Shown here piece after piece: positions 8,396-16,050 of a DNA stretch of 33,131 bases. Within the stretch, counting starts at the first letter, position 1. Each line of letters starts with the position of its first letter. Source of the stretch: an uncultured Oscillospiraceae bacterium (GTDB taxonomy: Bacteria; Bacillota; Clostridia; Oscillospirales; Oscillospiraceae). The stretch spans positions 1-33,131 of the forward strand of contig CANQZJ010000022.1 in the NCBI GenBank assembly GCA_947628315.1, written 5' to 3'. The notes under the pieces were generated by a model. That model was not told where the DNA came from, made no database searches, and saw nothing but the letters and a program-made list of their open reading frames with translations. A program made the translations under genes and the position numbers.

Positions 8396-8424
8396 TTGAC
8401 AGCGGGGATAGGCGGGGCTAATAT
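8396..8424 (+). promoter_or_regulatory. Promoter of the marR-ABC exporter operon
   Basis: A perfect -35 TTGACA (8396-8401), 17-bp spacer and TAATAT (8419-8424) precede the MarR gene by 40 bp. MarR proteins usually bind their own promoter, but I see no clean palindrome here. Confidence 0.85.
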
Positions 8425-8463
8425 ATGTGAAGCAAATCTATTTTACCGCGGAGATGATCCAAT

Positions 8464-8910
8464 ATGGACTGCCCTGTTCAACTGAAGATCCCCGGCATCG
8501 TCCAGATGCTGAAAGCCAAGTCCGACCGCCTGCTGTCCCCCCTGGCGCAGAAGGAGGGGCTTACCCCCCTGCAGATGTGCGTGCTGCTCCATCTGTACAG
8601 GCAGGACGCCCCGGTGGGCGCGGTGAGCGACGTCACCGGCATGGGGCAGGCCAACACCTCCGCCCTGTGCAAAAAGCTGGAGGAGGCGGGCTTTCTCACC
8701 CGCGTCCGCAGCGAGGCGGACCGGCGGGTGGTCAATCTGTCCCTCACCGAAAAAGGCAAGGGCGCGGTGGGGCGCTTTCGAAAGGGCATCGACCGCTATA
8801 TGGAGCTGCTGCATCAGCTCCCCCGGGAGCAGAAGGAAGTTTTGAAAAAGGGCGTCCTGGCGGCGGAAGAGGTGCTGGACTACCTCTACGAGCAGACCAA
8901 AGGAGAGTAA
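8464..8910 (+). CDS. MarR-family transcriptional regulator
   Basis: A 148-residue winged-helix regulator. After an N-terminal dimerisation helix it shows the MarR core: 'LTPLQMCVLLHLY', the recognition region 'VTGMGQANTSALCKKLEEAGFLTRVRSEADRRVVNLSLTEKG' (split here by the wing turn DRR), and a C-terminal helix pair. The wing residues D-x-R are those conserved in the family. It stands 3 nt ahead of the large ABC exporter under one strong promoter, so it very likely represses its own operon and responds to a compound the exporter handles. The ligand is unknown. Confidence 0.92.
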   Translation: MDCPVQLKIPGIVQMLKAKSDRLLSPLAQKEGLTPLQMCVLLHLYRQDAPVGAVSDVTGMGQANTSALCKKLEEAGFLTRVRSEADRRVVNLSLTEKGKGAVGRFRKGIDRYMELLHQLPREQKEVLKKGVLAAEEVLDYLYEQTKGE

Positions 8911-8913
8911 GCT

Positions 8914-11900
8914 ATGCTGAAGCTGTGCGGCATTACCAAGCAATATCAACTGGGGGACAACACCATCGACGCCCTGCGGGGGGTCGACCTGGAGTTCCGG
9001 GAGTGCGAGTTCGTGTCCATCCTGGGCCCCTCCGGTTGCGGCAAGACCACCACCCTGAACATCATCGGCGGGCTGGATCGGTACACCGACGGCGACCTCA
9101 TCATCAACGGCCGCTCCACCAAAGAGTATAAGGACAGCGACTGGGACGCCTACCGCAACCACTCCATCGGCTTCGTGTTCCAGAGCTACAACCTGATCTC
9201 CCACCAGACGGTTCTGGCCAACGTGGAGCTGGCGCTGACCCTGGCCGGGGTGTCCCGCTCGGAGCGCCGCCGCCGCGCCATCGCCGCCCTGGAGCAGGTG
9301 GGGCTGGGCGACCAGCTTGACAAGCTGCCCTCCCAGATGTCCGGCGGCCAGATGCAGCGGGTGGCCATCGCCCGGGCCCTCATCAACGACCCGGACATCC
9401 TCCTGGCCGACGAGCCCACCGGCGCACTGGACAGCGAGACCTCCGTGCAGGTGATGAAGCTGCTGAAAGAGGTGGCCAAAGACCGGCTGGTGATCATGGT
9501 CACCCACAACCCGGAGCTGGCGGAGGAGTACTCCACCCGCATCGTCCGGCTGAAGGACGGCCTGGTCATCGACGACTCCGACCCCTACCGCTCCGAGGAG
9601 GCCCCCGTCCTCACCGGCAAGGAGGCCAAGGCGGGCAAAAAGCCCTCCATGTCCTTCCTGACGGCTCTGTCCCTGTCGCTGACCAACCTGCGCACCAAGA
9701 TGGGCCGTACGGTGCTCACCGCCTTCGCCGGATCCATCGGCATCATCGGCATCGCGCTGATTTTGGCGCTGTCCACCGGCATCAACAACTATATCAACAA
9801 GGTGCAGGAGGACACCCTGTCCTCCTACCCCATCACCATCCAGGCGGAGACCACCGATATGTCCTCCCTGCTGGCGGGGTTCATGGAGGCCCGGGAGGAC
9901 GCCTGGTCCGGGGAGCGTGACCCCGACCGGGTGTACTCCTCCACCGTCATGTTCGACATGATGAACTCCATGGTCAACGCCCAGACCCAGACCAACAACC
10001 TGGAGGCCTTCCGGGCCTGGCTGGAGGCCGGGGGCGGCGGCATCAAGGACATGGCCCATGTGGACTACGACTACGACTTTGACTTCGACTTCTATACCAC
10101 CGACGAGGACGGGGTCATCCTCAAGTGCGACGTGATGTCCCTCATGGAGTCCGCCATGGGCTCCATGTTCGGCGGGGACTACTCCTCCTACTTCTCCTCC
10201 TCCATGGGCTCCATGTACTCCTCCATGGACGTGTGGAGCGAGCTGCTGGCCGGGGACGGCGGGGAGCTGATCTCCCAGCAGACCAAAGACCAGTATGAAA
10301 TGCTCTACGGCCGCTGGCCGGAGAACTACGACGAGGTGGTTCTCTTCATCAGCCCCCGCAACGAGATCTCCGACCTGATGCTCTACGCCCTGGGCCTCAT
10401 GCCCTCCGACGAGATGGAGCAGGTCATGACCGACATGATGAACGGCAAAGAGGTGGAGACCGACAAGCGCAGCTGGACCTATGAGGAGCTGGCGAACATC
10501 TCCTTCAAGCTGATCCTCCCGGCGGAGTACTGGCAGTACGACGCCGCCACCGGCGCCTACACCGATATGTCCGCCACTGACGCGGGCATGGACTACCTCT
10601 ACAACAGCGACGACGTGGGCCTCCGCCTGAAGGTGTCCGGGGTGGCCCGTGCCCTGCCCGACACCAATGGCCGCGCCTCCGGCTCCATCGGCTATACCTC
10701 CGCCCTCACCGCCTGGGCCATCGACGCCACCGGCGGTATGGAGATCGTGCAAAAGCAGCTGGACGACCCCGACACCGACGTGTTCACCGCCCTGCCCTTC
10801 CCCACCGAGGACGACGTGGAGCCCACCGATCAGGAGAAGGCGAAAGCCATCGCGGAGCACCTGTCCGGCCTGTCCACTCTGGAGAAGGCGGAGGCCTATA
10901 TCGACGTGATGAGCCAGCCCTCCAAAGAATACGTGGACGGCATCGTGGACGGGCAGATGGCCGACATGACCCGGGAGTCCATCGAGGAGATGATCCTGGA
11001 GCAGTACGCCTCTGAGATGGGGGTGGACGAGGAGACCATCCGCTCCTACATCGCCGACATGAGCGACGAGGAGCTGTTCGACCGGGTTCGGGAGGCCATC
11101 GAGTCCGCCGTGACCCGGCAGTACGCCCAAATGGTGTCCCAGCAGCTGTCCGCCCTGTCCACCGATCAGCTGGCCGAGCTGCTGGACGGGGCCCTGGAGG
11201 GGGCCGGCGAGAACAGTGACGCCGGGGACGATGGTGCCGAAGACACCGGCGCCGCCGCCACCGCCCTGTCCGCCGCCCGAACCGAGGCGGGGCGGATCGT
11301 CACCCTGAGCGCCCCCGCCACCGCGGAGCTGGCGATCCGCACCCTGGCGGCGCCCCTGCCGGCGGAGACCGCTCAGCCCGGCGCGTCCTCCGACCCGGAG
11401 CCCGCCCCCGCGCCCACCGAGTCCGCACCTGAACCCTCCGAGTCCGCTCCCGAGCCCAGCGCCTCTCCGGCCCCGGAGGAGTCCGCCGCGCCCAGTGAAT
11501 CCCTGCCGCCGGAGGAATCTGCGGCTCCCAGCGAGTCCCTGCCCCCGGAGGAGTCCGCCGAACCCGGCGAGTCTGTTGAACCCAGCGCGCCGGCGATCCA
11601 GCTGCCCGAGGGCTGGGAGGCCTGGGGCATGGCCGAATGGATGGCCTGGTTCCAGCAGAGCGGTATGTCCATGGAAGAGGCCTTTGCCGTCCTCCCGCCG
11701 GAGGCCCAGGCCAGGCTCGCCGAGCTGTTCCCCTTCCCCCCCGCCTCTTCGAACCCTGAAACCTCGCCGCAGCCCTCGGAATCCCCGGAGCCCGGCGCGT
11801 CCCAGGAGCCCACGGAATCGATCCCGCCCACGGAGACCCCGAGCCAGGAGCCCACGCCGTCCAATCAGCTGCCGGCGGGCTGGCAGAGCTGGGGCGCGGC

Positions 11901-12831
11901 CCAGTGGATGGCCTGGTTCCAGGGGAGCGGCATGTCCATGCAGCAGGCCTATGCCACCCTCCCACCGGCTGCCCAGGCCAGGGTGGCCCAGCTGTTCAGC
12001 CAGGCCCAGACCCCCGGCGCCTCCTCTCCTCTCCCCGGCGGCTCTGACATCCCCGGCGTCTCCGGCGTTCCCGGCCTCTCCGGCCTCCCCGGCGGACTGC
12101 AGGGAGATATCCCCGGCCTCTCCGGCGAGACGGGCGGGACGGCCCAGGGCCCCTTTGAGGACTGGCAGCTGGTCTATCTGTACGACAACTACATGCCCGC
12201 CACCGTCTCCGACTCCACCTATGAGGAAAACCTGGATCGGCTGGCCTATGTCAGATCCGAGTCCCCCTCCACCATCAGCATCTACGCCACCACCTTCGCC
12301 GAGAAGGATCAGATCGCCGACCTCATCGCCGAGTACAACGCCAGCGTGGAGAACGAGGACGACCAGATCACCTACACCGACTATGTGGCCCTGCTGATGA
12401 GCTCCATCACCGACATCATCAGCGGCATCAGCTATCTGCTCATCGCCTTCGTGTCCATCTCGCTGATCGTGTCGTCCATCATGATCGGTATCATCACCAA
12501 CATCTCCGTGCTGGAGCGCACCAAGGAGATCGGCATACTCCGGGCCGTGGGCGCCTCCAAGCGGGACGTGTCCCGGGTGTTCAACGCCGAGACCTTCATC
12601 GTGGGGCTGGCCGCCGGCCTGCTGGGCATCCTGGTCAGCGTACTGCTCACCTTCCCCATCAACGCCGTCATCCACGATCTCACCGACCTGACCGATCTGA
12701 ACGCCGTGCTGCCCCCCGCGGGCGCGGTGGTGCTGGTGTGCATCAGCATGGTGCTCACCGTGGTGGCGGGGCTGATCCCCGCCCGATCCGCCGCCCGCAA
12801 AGACCCCGTAGAGGCCCTGCGGAGCGAGTGA
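8914..12831 (+). CDS. Giant fused ABC exporter (MacB/FtsX-type) with Ser-Pro-Glu linkers and two Trp-rich repeats
   Basis: This 1305-residue protein joins an ATPase and a permease. The ATPase is at 1-225: Walker A GPSGCGKTT at 38-46, signature SGGQ at 143-146, Walker B DILLADEPTGALD at 161-173. TM1 is at about 250-275. A very long extracytoplasmic region (about 280-1165) follows, then three C-terminal TM helices of the FtsX/MacB permease ('ISVLERTKEIGILRAVGASK'). MacB-type permeases are usually 400-650 residues, so the external region is greatly expanded. It contains Ser-Pro-Glu-rich linkers (about 825-895 and 945-985) and two 43-residue repeats at 897-939 and 986-1028 (GW..WG...WMAWFQ.SGMSM). 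It likely exports a peptide or lipid-targeting antibiotic, under control of the adjacent MarR protein. RBS AAAGGAG is well placed. Confidence 0.88.
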   Translation: MLKLCGITKQYQLGDNTIDALRGVDLEFRECEFVSILGPSGCGKTTTLNIIGGLDRYTDGDLIINGRSTKEYKDSDWDAYRNHSIGFVFQSYNLISHQTVLANVELALTLAGVSRSERRRRAIAALEQVGLGDQLDKLPSQMSGGQMQRVAIARALINDPDILLADEPTGALDSETSVQVMKLLKEVAKDRLVIMVTHNPELAEEYSTRIVRLKDGLVIDDSDPYRSEEAPVLTGKEAKAGKKPSMSFLTALSLSLTNLRTKMGRTVLTAFAGSIGIIGIALILALSTGINNYINKVQEDTLSSYPITIQAETTDMSSLLAGFMEAREDAWSGERDPDRVYSSTVMFDMMNSMVNAQTQTNNLEAFRAWLEAGGGGIKDMAHVDYDYDFDFDFYTTDEDGVILKCDVMSLMESAMGSMFGGDYSSYFSSSMGSMYSSMDVWSELLAGDGGELISQQTKDQYEMLYGRWPENYDEVVLFISPRNEISDLMLYALGLMPSDEMEQVMTDMMNGKEVETDKRSWTYEELANISFKLILPAEYWQYDAATGAYTDMSATDAGMDYLYNSDDVGLRLKVSGVARALPDTNGRASGSIGYTSALTAWAIDATGGMEIVQKQLDDPDTDVFTALPFPTEDDVEPTDQEKAKAIAEHLSGLSTLEKAEAYIDVMSQPSKEYVDGIVDGQMADMTRESIEEMILEQYASEMGVDEETIRSYIADMSDEELFDRVREAIESAVTRQYAQMVSQQLSALSTDQLAELLDGALEGAGENSDAGDDGAEDTGAAATALSAARTEAGRIVTLSAPATAELAIRTLAAPLPAETAQPGASSDPEPAPAPTESAPEPSESAPEPSASPAPEESAAPSESLPPEESAAPSESLPPEESAEPGESVEPSAPAIQLPEGWEAWGMAEWMAWFQQSGMSMEEAFAVLPPEAQARLAELFPFPPASSNPETSPQPSESPEPGASQEPTESIPPTETPSQEPTPSNQLPAGWQSWGAAQWMAWFQGSGMSMQQAYATLPPAAQARVAQLFSQAQTPGASSPLPGGSDIPGVSGVPGLSGLPGGLQGDIPGLSGETGGTAQGPFEDWQLVYLYDNYMPATVSDSTYEENLDRLAYVRSESPSTISIYATTFAEKDQIADLIAEYNASVENEDDQITYTDYVALLMSSITDIISGISYLLIAFVSISLIVSSIMIGIITNISVLERTKEIGILRAVGASKRDVSRVFNAETFIVGLAAGLLGILVSVLLTFPINAVIHDLTDLTDLNAVLPPAGAVVLVCISMVLTVVAGLIPARSAARKDPVEALRSE

Positions 12832-12880
12832 CCCTCCAAATTTTTAACAAATCTTTATTTCCTTTTTCGACCATTCATGC

Positions 12881-12886
12881 TACAAT
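12881..12886 (+). promoter_or_regulatory. -10 box upstream of the CmpB-like gene
   Basis: TACAAT lies 20 bp before the ATG in an AT-rich gap after the ABC exporter; the -35 is weak. AGGAG follows at 12893-12897. Confidence 0.4.
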
Positions 12887-12906
12887 AGACACAGGAGCGT
12901 GATACC

Positions 12907-13599
12907 ATGGTCAAAACGGAGGACTCTCTTCTGGAGCGGGCCCGGGCGGCGGCCGCCGCCCCCCTCACCCCCTACCGGCTGTTCTGGCTGTTCGCCCTGG
13001 CCGCCCTGCTGGGGGACGGGATCGAGGTGGTGTTCTGGCTCGTCACCCGGGGCCAGCTCACCAGCCGCAGCAGCCTGGTGATGGGCCCCTTCAGCCTGGT
13101 GTGGGGCGTGGGGGCGGTGCTGTTCACCGTGATCCTCCACCCCCTGCTGGAGCGGAGCGGCTGGACTCTGTTCGCCGCCGGGGCCCTGGTGGGCGGCGGG
13201 TTTGAGTACCTGTGCTCCCTCATCCAGCAGTGGGCCTTCGGGGTGGTGTTCTGGTACTACGGCCACCTGCCCCTCAGCATCAACAGCCACGTGAACCTGA
13301 TCTTCTGCCTGTTCTGGGGGCTGGCGGCGGTGGTGTGGATGAAGTTCATCCACCCCTTTCTCTGCCTGCTCATCGACCTCACCCCCAAGGGGCAGGCCCG
13401 CCGGCTCACCGCCGCCCTGGCCCTGTTCCTGGCGGTATCCACCATCCTCACCACGGCGGCCCTCCACCGGATGGACTGCCGCCAGGAGGGGATCCCCGCC
13501 AAAGGCGCGGTGTCCCTCTGGCTGGATGAGGCCTTCCCCGACCCGTGGCTCCAGGCCCGGTTCCCCAGTATGCACCCGCCGGAGTATTACGGCGAGTGA
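12907..13599 (+). CDS. Putative ABC-transporter type IV membrane protein (CmpB family)
   Basis: A 230-residue integral membrane protein with about 6 hydrophobic segments. 'MGPFSLVWGVGAVL', 'GGGFEYLCSLIQQWAFGVVFWYY' (split at the helix break) and 'INSHVNLIFCLFWGLAAVVW' are typical of the family annotated as putative ABC-transporter type IV (PF06541-like), which is common in Clostridia. Despite the name there is no ATPase domain, and a transport function is unproven. It is followed by its own terminator, so it is a single-gene unit. AGGAG precedes the ATG by about 9 nt. Confidence 0.75.
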   Translation: MVKTEDSLLERARAAAAAPLTPYRLFWLFALAALLGDGIEVVFWLVTRGQLTSRSSLVMGPFSLVWGVGAVLFTVILHPLLERSGWTLFAAGALVGGGFEYLCSLIQQWAFGVVFWYYGHLPLSINSHVNLIFCLFWGLAAVVWMKFIHPFLCLLIDLTPKGQARRLTAALALFLAVSTILTTAALHRMDCRQEGIPAKGAVSLWLDEAFPDPWLQARFPSMHPPEYYGE

Positions 13600-13631
13600 C
13601 CGGCAGACCCATGCCGCGGATATGATCAAAG

Positions 13632-13664
13632 TTCCGGCTTCGGAAACGGGGCCGGAATTTTTTT
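13632..13664 (+). terminator. Intrinsic terminator after the CmpB-like gene
   Basis: Stem TTCCGGC / GCCGGAA with a 12-nt loop followed by seven T. It ends 12 bp before the next promoter. Confidence 0.85.
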
Positions 13665-13675
13665 GCGTTTTCCTC

Positions 13676-13704
13676 TTGACAAGTTGGTTTACTTGCTGTA
13701 GACT
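13676..13704 (+). promoter_or_regulatory. Promoter of blaI-blaR1
   Basis: TTGACA (13676-13681), 17-bp spacer, TAGACT (13699-13704). The -10 box is covered by the operator described next. Confidence 0.85.
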
Positions 13705-13729
13705 ACAGATAGTCTACAATCTGTAAACC
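13686..13729. promoter_or_regulatory. Nested palindromic BlaI-type operator
   Basis: A symmetric 44-bp site: GGTTTAC, 5 nt, GTAGACT, 6 nt, AGTCTAC, 5 nt, GTAAACC, both arm pairs exact inverted repeats. Inside it CTGTAGACTACAG gives another dyad, and TACA/TGTA half-sites fit the BlaI/MecI recognition core. It covers the spacer and -10 of the promoter, so bound BlaI-type dimers would block RNA polymerase. Confidence 0.85.
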
Positions 13730-13751
13730 GTTTTTCAAGGAGGAGACCGCC

Positions 13752-14111
13752 ATGATCCAATCCAAACTTGGCCCGGTAGAGGCCAGCTTCGCCGCCATCA
13801 TCTGGGACAACGAGCCCCTGTCCTCCGCCGAGCTGGTGAGGCTGTGCCAGGAAAAGCTGAACTGGAAGAAGTCCACCACCTTCACCGTCCTGCGGCGGCT
13901 GTGCCAGCGGGGCCTGTTCCGGAACGAGGGCGGCACGGTGACCTCCCTGGTGAGCCGGGAGGACTTCGCCGCCCGCCAGAGCCGGGAGTTCGTGGACGAG
14001 GCCTTCGGCGGCTCCCTGCCAAAATTCCTGGCCGCCTTCACCCGGCGGGGGGCGCTGTCGGAGGAGGACGTCGCCCAGCTCCAGCGGCTCATCGACGAAC
14101 ATCGGGGGTGA
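13752..14111 (+). CDS. blaI: BlaI/MecI-family transcriptional repressor
   Basis: A 119-residue winged-helix repressor. The N-terminal half 'VEASFAAIIWDNEPLSSAEL' and 'KKSTTFTVLRRLCQRGLFRNEGG' matches the BlaI/MecI DNA-binding domain. The C-terminal part (about 85-119) is the dimerisation region 'FLAAFTRRGALSEEDVAQL' that the partner protease cuts or displaces. It is followed 4 nt later by the M56 metallopeptidase gene, the standard BlaI-BlaR1 layout. It should repress both genes from the palindrome at 13686-13729. There is no beta-lactamase next door, so the inducing signal and other targets are open. RBS AAGGAGGAG is ideal. Confidence 0.92.
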   Translation: MIQSKLGPVEASFAAIIWDNEPLSSAELVRLCQEKLNWKKSTTFTVLRRLCQRGLFRNEGGTVTSLVSREDFAARQSREFVDEAFGGSLPKFLAAFTRRGALSEEDVAQLQRLIDEHRG

Positions 14112-14115
14112 GCCC

Positions 14116-15540
14116 ATGGTGAACGAATTGTTCCAGACCGTGCTGGGCATGAGCCTGACGGGGGCGGTGGTCATCCTGCTGGTGCTGGCGGCGCGGCTGC
14201 TCCTGCGGGGCGCGCCCAGGGTGTTCTCCTACGCCCTGTGGGCGGTGGTGCTGGTGCGGCTGCTGTGCCCCTTCACGCCGGAGAGCGCCCTGAGCCTGGT
14301 GCCCTCCGCCCGGATCGTGGAGGTGCCGGGGATCGGCGACACCACAGCGGAAATTTTTGAGGTCTCCACCGGCATCCCGGCGGTGGACGACGGCCTCAAC
14401 GACTTTTTCGCCACACATCCCTACCAGGGCTACGTGCCCGCCGAGCTGCCCCCCGACGGGCCCCTCCCCGTCATCCCCCAGACGGGGGACGCCTCCGACT
14501 GGCGCACCGTGCCCGCCGTCCTCTGGGCCGCGGGCGGCGGGGCCCTGCTGGCGTACAGCGTGATCTCTCTGGCGCGGCTCCGGCGGCGGCTGGTGGGGGC
14601 GATCCCGCTGGTGGGGGAGAGCGGCGTCTGGCTGGCGGATCACATCGACACCCCCTTTGTGCTGGGGCTGTTCCGGCCCAGGATCTATCTGCCCTCCGCC
14701 CTGCCGGAGGGGGAGCGGGAGTACGTGCTGCTCCACGAGCGCACCCACATCCGCCGGCTGGATCACGCCACCCGGGCGCTGGCCTGGATCGCGCTGTGCC
14801 TCCACTGGTTCAACCCGCTGGCGTGGCTGGCCTTCCACCTGGCGGGCAAAGACATGGAGACCTCCTGCGACGAGGCGGTGCTGCGGCGGGCAGACCGGGA
14901 CGCGCGGGCGGACTACGCCGCCTCCCTGCTGCGGCTGTCCGCCGGGAAAAAGCTGCCGGTGGGCCCCCTGGCCTTCGGGGACGGCGACCCCAAGAGCCGC
15001 ATCAAAAACGTGCTGAACTACAAAAAGCCGGCGTTCTGGGTGATCGTTGTCGCGCTGGCCGCCGTCATTGCGGCGGGAGCTGTGCTGATCACCGGCAGGC
15101 CGTTCCCCGGCGTCGTCGGCCCCGGACGCCCTCTGGTCGCCTGGATCGAGGACGATGTGACCGAGGTCAAGATCACGCATTTTGCAGGCGGTCAGGCGAC
15201 GGAGTGGAGCGTCAGCGGCGGCGATCTCAAGCCGCTGCAGGAATGGGTCAACGGGCTGACATACGACCCCGCCGAATTGGAGGGCGGAGACACGCCCGGC
15301 GACACGGAGGGCGGGGAGGTATACCGCTTTGAATTGACGGGGGGCGGCTATCCCGATTTCGACTATATCATCAGCGGGGCGGACAGATATGTGCTGATCG
15401 AGGGACATTGGCGCGTGATCCTGGAGCCGTCCGACCCGCCGGTGGGCGAGCCCGATGAGGCCGCCCGGCTGGCGGAGGCTATCCGTGGCGTGGAGGAGAC
15501 GATCCGGGGCATGGAGGAGCGGTACGCCGCGCAAAACTGA
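14116..15540 (+). CDS. blaR1: BlaR1-like M56 membrane metallopeptidase (antirepressor)
   Basis: A 474-residue membrane protein. TM helices at about 10-30 and 38-55, one near 135-152, the cytoplasmic M56 zinc protease with HERTH at 207-211 and the downstream 'EVLRRADRD'-type acidic ligand region, and a last TM near 308-325. The outer C-terminal domain (about 330-474) is short and lacks the SxxK penicillin-sensor fold of true BlaR1. It therefore probably senses something other than beta-lactam acylation, or senses it differently. On activation the protease would inactivate the adjacent BlaI-type repressor. The gene ends in a strong terminator. Confidence 0.88.
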   Translation: MVNELFQTVLGMSLTGAVVILLVLAARLLLRGAPRVFSYALWAVVLVRLLCPFTPESALSLVPSARIVEVPGIGDTTAEIFEVSTGIPAVDDGLNDFFATHPYQGYVPAELPPDGPLPVIPQTGDASDWRTVPAVLWAAGGGALLAYSVISLARLRRRLVGAIPLVGESGVWLADHIDTPFVLGLFRPRIYLPSALPEGEREYVLLHERTHIRRLDHATRALAWIALCLHWFNPLAWLAFHLAGKDMETSCDEAVLRRADRDARADYAASLLRLSAGKKLPVGPLAFGDGDPKSRIKNVLNYKKPAFWVIVVALAAVIAAGAVLITGRPFPGVVGPGRPLVAWIEDDVTEVKITHFAGGQATEWSVSGGDLKPLQEWVNGLTYDPAELEGGDTPGDTEGGEVYRFELTGGGYPDFDYIISGADRYVLIEGHWRVILEPSDPPVGEPDEAARLAEAIRGVEETIRGMEERYAAQN

Positions 15541-15550
15541 ATCGGCGCCC

Positions 15551-15585
15551 AGAGGGGAGCGGCACGCCGCTCCCCTCTTGTTTTT
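15551..15585 (+). terminator. Intrinsic terminator after blaR1
   Basis: Perfect 13-bp stem AGAGGGGAGCGGC / GCCGCTCCCCTCT (2-nt loop) followed by TGTTTTT. Its end overlaps the -35 of the next promoter. Confidence 0.9.
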
Positions 15586-15606
15586 CCCATCCAAATGCGG
15601 TATAAT
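15578..15606 (+). promoter_or_regulatory. Promoter of mrnC-rqcH
   Basis: TTGTTT (15578-15583), 17-bp spacer, consensus TATAAT (15601-15606), 30 bp before the mrnC start. Confidence 0.75.
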
Positions 15607-15636
15607 CACCCCACTTGAATCAAGGGAGTACGATAT

Positions 15637-16050
15637 ATGGACTACTTTCACCTGTCCGCCCCGGCGGAGACCGTGGAGCATATCAGCGCCCTGGGTCTGG
15701 CCCATCTGGGAGACGGGGTGTTCGAGCTGATGGTGCGCTCGTGGCTGTGCCTCCACGGCAAGGCCACCAACGACCGGCTGCACAAGGCCACTGTGGCCTA
15801 TGTGGCCGCCCCGGCCCAGGCCCGGATGGCCCACGCCATCCTGCCGCTGCTCACCGAGGAGGAGCAGGCCGCCTACCGCCACGGCCGCAACACCCACACC
15901 GCCGCCATCCCCAAGGGAGCCACCGCCGGGGAGTACCGGGCGGCCACGGCGCTGGAGTGCCTGTTCGGCTGGCTGTACCTCCAGGGGCGGACGGAGCGCC
16001 TCAATGAGCTGTTCGAGGCCATGATGGAGGGGGACGCCCATGCCCTTTGA
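15637..16050 (+). CDS. mrnC: Mini-ribonuclease III
   Basis: A 137-residue RNase III catalytic domain with no double-stranded-RNA-binding domain, which defines Mini-III. The signature region 'LGLAHLGDGVFELMVRSWL' (with Asp in LGDGVFE) and the second acidic motif 'YRAATALECLFGWLYLQG' (Glu) supply the metal ligands. In Bacillus this dimeric enzyme trims 23S rRNA precursor ends. The gene overlaps rqcH by 11 nt, a ribosome-maturation and ribosome-rescue pairing. The ATG follows GGGAG at about 8 nt. Confidence 0.93.
   Translation: MDYFHLSAPAETVEHISALGLAHLGDGVFELMVRSWLCLHGKATNDRLHKATVAYVAAPAQARMAHAILPLLTEEEQAAYRHGRNTHTAAIPKGATAGEYRAATALECLFGWLYLQGRTERLNELFEAMMEGDAHAL

Noticed and set aside
8443..12675. 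1410-residue open frame on the minus strand
   Set aside because: It is the antisense of the ABC exporter and MarR genes; GC-rich codon bias keeps it open. It is Gly/His/Val-rich with no domain.
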